The position numbers and the translations under genes are program-made. The notes under the pieces were generated by a model. It was given only the letters and a program-made list of their open reading frames with translations. It was not told the DNA's origin and ran no database searches. Source: Bryobacteraceae bacterium (GTDB lineage Bacteria; Acidobacteriota; Terriglobia; Bryobacterales; Bryobacteraceae). Taken from it: a stretch of DNA of 64,000 nt. Shown here one piece after another: positions 61,443-64,000 of this stretch; the stretch's first letter is position 1, and every line of letters begins with the position of its first letter. The stretch is taken from positions 2,364,001 through 2,428,000 of the forward strand of contig BPGD01000001.1 in the NCBI GenBank assembly GCA_026002855.1, given 5' to 3'.

Positions 61443-64000
61443 GGAGCGATCTCCTCGCGGGGCGCGGTCTTTTTTGAGCTCAACGCGTACAGAGCGGGCA
61501 GGCCGAGCAGCGTGAGCAGCAGGGTGGACAGAAGCCCGCCGACCAGTACGGTGGCGAGCGGACGCTGGATGTCGGAGCCGATGCCGGTGGCCCGCGCCGC
61601 CGGCACCATCCCGAGCAGCGCCACGACGATCATCAGAAGCACGCCGCGGAAACGGGCGCCGGCGCCCTCGACGATCGCTTCCTTCAGCGGGAGGTCCGGA
61701 TCGGCGCGGCGGATGCGGTTGATTTCCGCGATCACCAGCACGCCGCTCATGACGGCCACGCCGAACAGGCTGATGAAGCCGACCGCGGCGGAAACGCTGA
61801 AATTGATGCCGCGCACGAGCAGGAAGAGAATGCCGCCGACGAGCGAGAACGGAACGTTCAGCAGCACGAGTCCGGCCCAGCGGGTGGAGTTGAACATCAT
61901 GAACAGCAGCGCGAAGATGATGGCGATCGTCACCGGGAGGATGAATGCCAGCCGCCGGCGCGCGCGGTCCAGGTTCTCGAACTGGCCGCCCCAGGTGACG
62001 CGGTAGCCCGCCGGCAGGCGGATGGCCTGCCGGAAGCGCCGCTGCGCCTCGGCGACAAAGCTGCCCTGGTCGCGGCCGCGAATGTTGGTGCGCACGGTGA
62101 TCTGGCGCTGGTTGTCACGGCGGGCGATGATGGTCGCGCCGTCGGAGATCTCGATGGAGGCGAGTTGGGCGAGCGGCACGCGGCCGCCGTCGCGGGTCGG
62201 CACCAGGATGTTGCCGATGGCATTGATGCTGCCCCGCGCCTCCGGCACATAGCGGACGGTGATATCGAAGCGGCGTTCGCCCTCGAACACGGCGCCCACG
62301 GTACGGCCGCCGATGGCCATTTCGATCACGTCCTGCACGTCGCGCACGTTGATGCCGAAGCGGGCCACGGCCTGCCGCGAGATCGAGATGCGGAGCTGCG
62401 GCTGCTCCGGCTCCTGTTCGATGGCCGAGTCCGCAGCGCCCGGCACCTGCCGCACGAGTTCCAGCGTTCTCTCGGCGTAGCCGCGCAGTGTGGCCAGGTC
62501 CGGGCCGCTGAGAATGACGGCCAGGTCGGCGGCCGAGCCGGTCACGGCTTCGGTCACGTTGTCGATGATCGGCTGGGTGAAGCTGAAGGCGGCGCCGGGA
62601 ATCTGCTCCTGGAGTTCGTGGCTGAGAACATCCACCAGCCGGGCCTTGGTCATTCCCCTGGGCCAGGTGTCGTAAGGCTTCAGGGAAACCAGAAACTCAT
62701 TGCGGTTCGGACCGTAGGGATCCGTGCCGGCGTCATTGCGGCCCGTCTGCGAGCTCACCAGCGCCACTTCGGGATGGGCGGCGATGATGCGGCGGATGAC
62801 GCCCGCCACCTCGGCGGATTTTTCCAGCGAAATGCCGGCCGGCAGGTTCGCGCGCACCCAGATGAGCCCTTCGTCGAGGGGCGGCAGGAATTCGACGCCG
62901 AGCCGTGCGGCCGCCACGCCGGCCAGCGCGATGGCCGCCGCAGCCGCCGCCAGCACCAGTTTCGGCCGCTCCAGCGACCGGGCGACGATGCGCCGGTAGC
63001 CCGCCTCCAGCCACGCAAACACCGGATTCTTCCACCCCGTGCGCCCGTCGCGCAACAGGTAAGTTGCCAGCGCCGGCACCAGTGTCAACGAAACGAGCAA
63101 CGAGCCCAGAAGCGCGTAGCAGACCGTGAACGCCATCGGCGTGAACAGCTTGCGCTCCACGCGCTCCAGCGTGAACAGCGGAAAATAGGCCGAGATGATG
63201 ATCACCAGTGAGAAAAAGATCGGCCGCTCGACTTCCAGTGCCGCGTCGCGAACGGTGCCGATGAGCCAGCCGTCTCCCAGCGTGGCGCCGGTCCGCCGGC
63301 GGTGCTCGAGCGTGTGGAGGATGTTTTCCACCATGACCAGCGAGCCGTCGACGATGATGCCGAAGTCCAGCGCGCCCAGGCTGAGCAGATTGGCCGGAAT
63401 GCCGGAAAAATGCATGCACACGAAGGCGAACAGCAGCGACAGTGGAATGGTCACCGCCGTCAGCACCGCTGCGCGGAAACTGCCGAGGAAGAAGACAAGC
63501 ACCAGCAGTACCACCGCCAGCCCCTCAACCAGCGTGCCGGACACCGTGTGCAGCGTGTGGTGGACCAGGTCCGTGCGGTCGTATATGGGCTCGATGGTGA
63601 CGCCCTTCGGCAGCCGGTTTTGACGCAGGTCCTCGACCGCCTCCTTGATGGACTTCAGCACCTCGGACGGGTTCTCGCCGCGGCGCATCAGCACAATGCC
63701 CTCGACGCCGTCGTGATCATCGCCGACGGCAAAAATGCCCGTGCGCGGCGCGGGCGCAATCTCCACCTTGGCGACGTCCTTGACAAACACCGGCACGCCG
63801 CCAGACTCGGCGACGACGATGTTTCCGATGTCGCTGACATCGCGGATGAGGCCGATGCCGCGGATCACCATCGCCTGCTGGCGGTTATCAAGCAGCGCGC
63901 CGCCGGCGTTGCTGTTGTTGGCCTGGATCGCCTCCGCCACGCGCGCAATCGAGAGGCCGTACTTGATCAGCGCCCCCGGGTCGATCTGCACCTGATACTG
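61439..64000 (-). CDS. CzcA/CusA-type heavy-metal efflux RND pump, C-terminal part
   Basis: The frame is open to the right edge, so the N-terminal portion (roughly 190 residues of a protein just over 1000) lies outside. The visible part has the pump head (QVQIDPGALIKYGLSIARVAEAIQANNSNAGG), TM helices with the RND signature region GALDFGIIVDGSLVMVENILH (Asp-rich TM4, VDGSLVMVEN), the second head half (QAVARFGINVRDVQDVIEMAIGGRTVGAVFEGERRFDI) and closing TM helices. The family exports Co/Zn/Cd or Cu/Ag by proton antiport. The metal cannot be told. CzcB/CzcC genes are presumably upstream. Confidence 0.93.
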   Translation of the reverse strand, partial: QYQVQIDPGALIKYGLSIARVAEAIQANNSNAGGALLDNRQQAMVIRGIGLIRDVSDIGNIVVAESGGVPVFVKDVAKVEIAPAPRTGIFAVGDDHDGVEGIVLMRRGENPSEVLKSIKEAVEDLRQNRLPKGVTIEPIYDRTDLVHHTLHTVSGTLVEGLAVVLLVLVFFLGSFRAAVLTAVTIPLSLLFAFVCMHFSGIPANLLSLGALDFGIIVDGSLVMVENILHTLEHRRRTGATLGDGWLIGTVRDAALEVERPIFFSLVIIISAYFPLFTLERVERKLFTPMAFTVCYALLGSLLVSLTLVPALATYLLRDGRTGWKNPVFAWLEAGYRRIVARSLERPKLVLAAAAAAIALAGVAAARLGVEFLPPLDEGLIWVRANLPAGISLEKSAEVAGVIRRIIAAHPEVALVSSQTGRNDAGTDPYGPNRNEFLVSLKPYDTWPRGMTKARLVDVLSHELQEQIPGAAFSFTQPIIDNVTEAVTGSAADLAVILSGPDLATLRGYAERTLELVRQVPGAADSAIEQEPEQPQLRISISRQAVARFGINVRDVQDVIEMAIGGRTVGAVFEGERRFDITVRYVPEARGSINAIGNILVPTRDGGRVPLAQLASIEISDGATIIARRDNQRQITVRTNIRGRDQGSFVAEAQRRFRQAIRLPAGYRVTWGGQFENLDRARRRLAFILPVTIAIIFALLFMMFNSTRWAGLVLLNVPFSLVGGILFLLVRGINFSVSAAVGFISLFGVAVMSGVLVIAEINRIRRADPDLPLKEAIVEGAGARFRGVLLMIVVALLGMVPAARATGIGSDIQRPLATVLVGGLLSTLLLTLLGLPALYALSSKKTAPREEIAP

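Overview
The window is a high-GC bacterial chromosome segment with densely packed genes. It most resembles an acidobacterium of the Solibacter/Bryobacter type. This is an inference from content: two secreted TPR/FG-GAP/ASPIC-UnbV (CRTAC1-like) proteins, a propeller-type hybrid sensor kinase, a TPR-CHAT/ECF sigma pair, many small secreted proteins without known function, and a class II ribonucleotide reductase. No rRNA is present; two tRNA genes are (Gln-TTG, Arg-TCG).

Layout. 0.3-5.8 kb: a minus-strand aromatic amino-acid operon (trpC-trpF-trpB-trpA-chorismate mutase-aroF-tyrA) with overlapping genes. 5.9-12.4 kb: secreted and periplasmic proteins (a Gfo/Idh oxidoreductase, an unknown 592-residue protein, an Asp-box propeller, a subtilase). 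12.6-15 kb: an OmpR-type two-component pair. 15-18.9 kb: a nucleotide-sugar and glycosyltransferase cassette. 19 kb: a possible small RNA. 19.1-25.1 kb: an acetoin-utilisation-type deacetylase, two MacB-like permeases, an MFS transporter and a RhaT-like permease. 25.1-27 kb: divergent thyX-like and dut genes. 27-35.6 kb: a sugar-isomerase-like protein, a Gly/Trp-rich repeat protein, a class A beta-lactamase-like hydrolase, then crcB-DUF190-CRTAC1-CRTAC1. 35.6-40.1 kb: TPR, DUF2891, gnd and a 2-keto-3-deoxygluconate-type kinase. 40.3-45.2 kb: an ECF sigma, a TPR-CHAT protease, a structured leader with a 15-codon ORF, and a divergent NtrC-type regulator. 45.3-49.7 kb: rmuC and nrdJ, the latter with two NrdR boxes. 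50-52 kb: thrB and a Gfo/Idh oxidoreductase. 52.1-53.9 kb: an AT-richer accessory patch with an HNH nuclease, a 54-residue zinc-ribbon protein, a PHP-domain remnant and tRNA-Gln. 53.9-58.7 kb: a hybrid sensor kinase, a small unknown protein and a diphthine-ammonia-ligase-like protein. 58.7-59.3 kb: tRNA-Arg and a probable cas1 remnant. 59.3-64 kb: two small secreted proteins, DUF2127, a second DUF190 and the C-terminal part of a CzcA/CusA metal-efflux pump that leaves the window.

Two themes stand out. First, several genes have a TANNNT or near -10 box 6-9 nt in front of the start codon, which implies leaderless transcripts. Two divergent pairs (thyX/dut and the beta-lactamase-like gene/crcB) sit back-to-back over one symmetric -10 heptamer. 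In the first pair both genes act on dUMP/dTMP supply. Second, the TPR-CHAT protease is directly followed by an ECF sigma gene. It is preceded by a tiny hydrophobic peptide ORF with a near-perfect ribosome site and by three perfect hairpins. This is the best candidate here for an uncharacterised regulatory or stress system.

No CRISPR array, intact insertion sequence, prophage or replication origin was seen.
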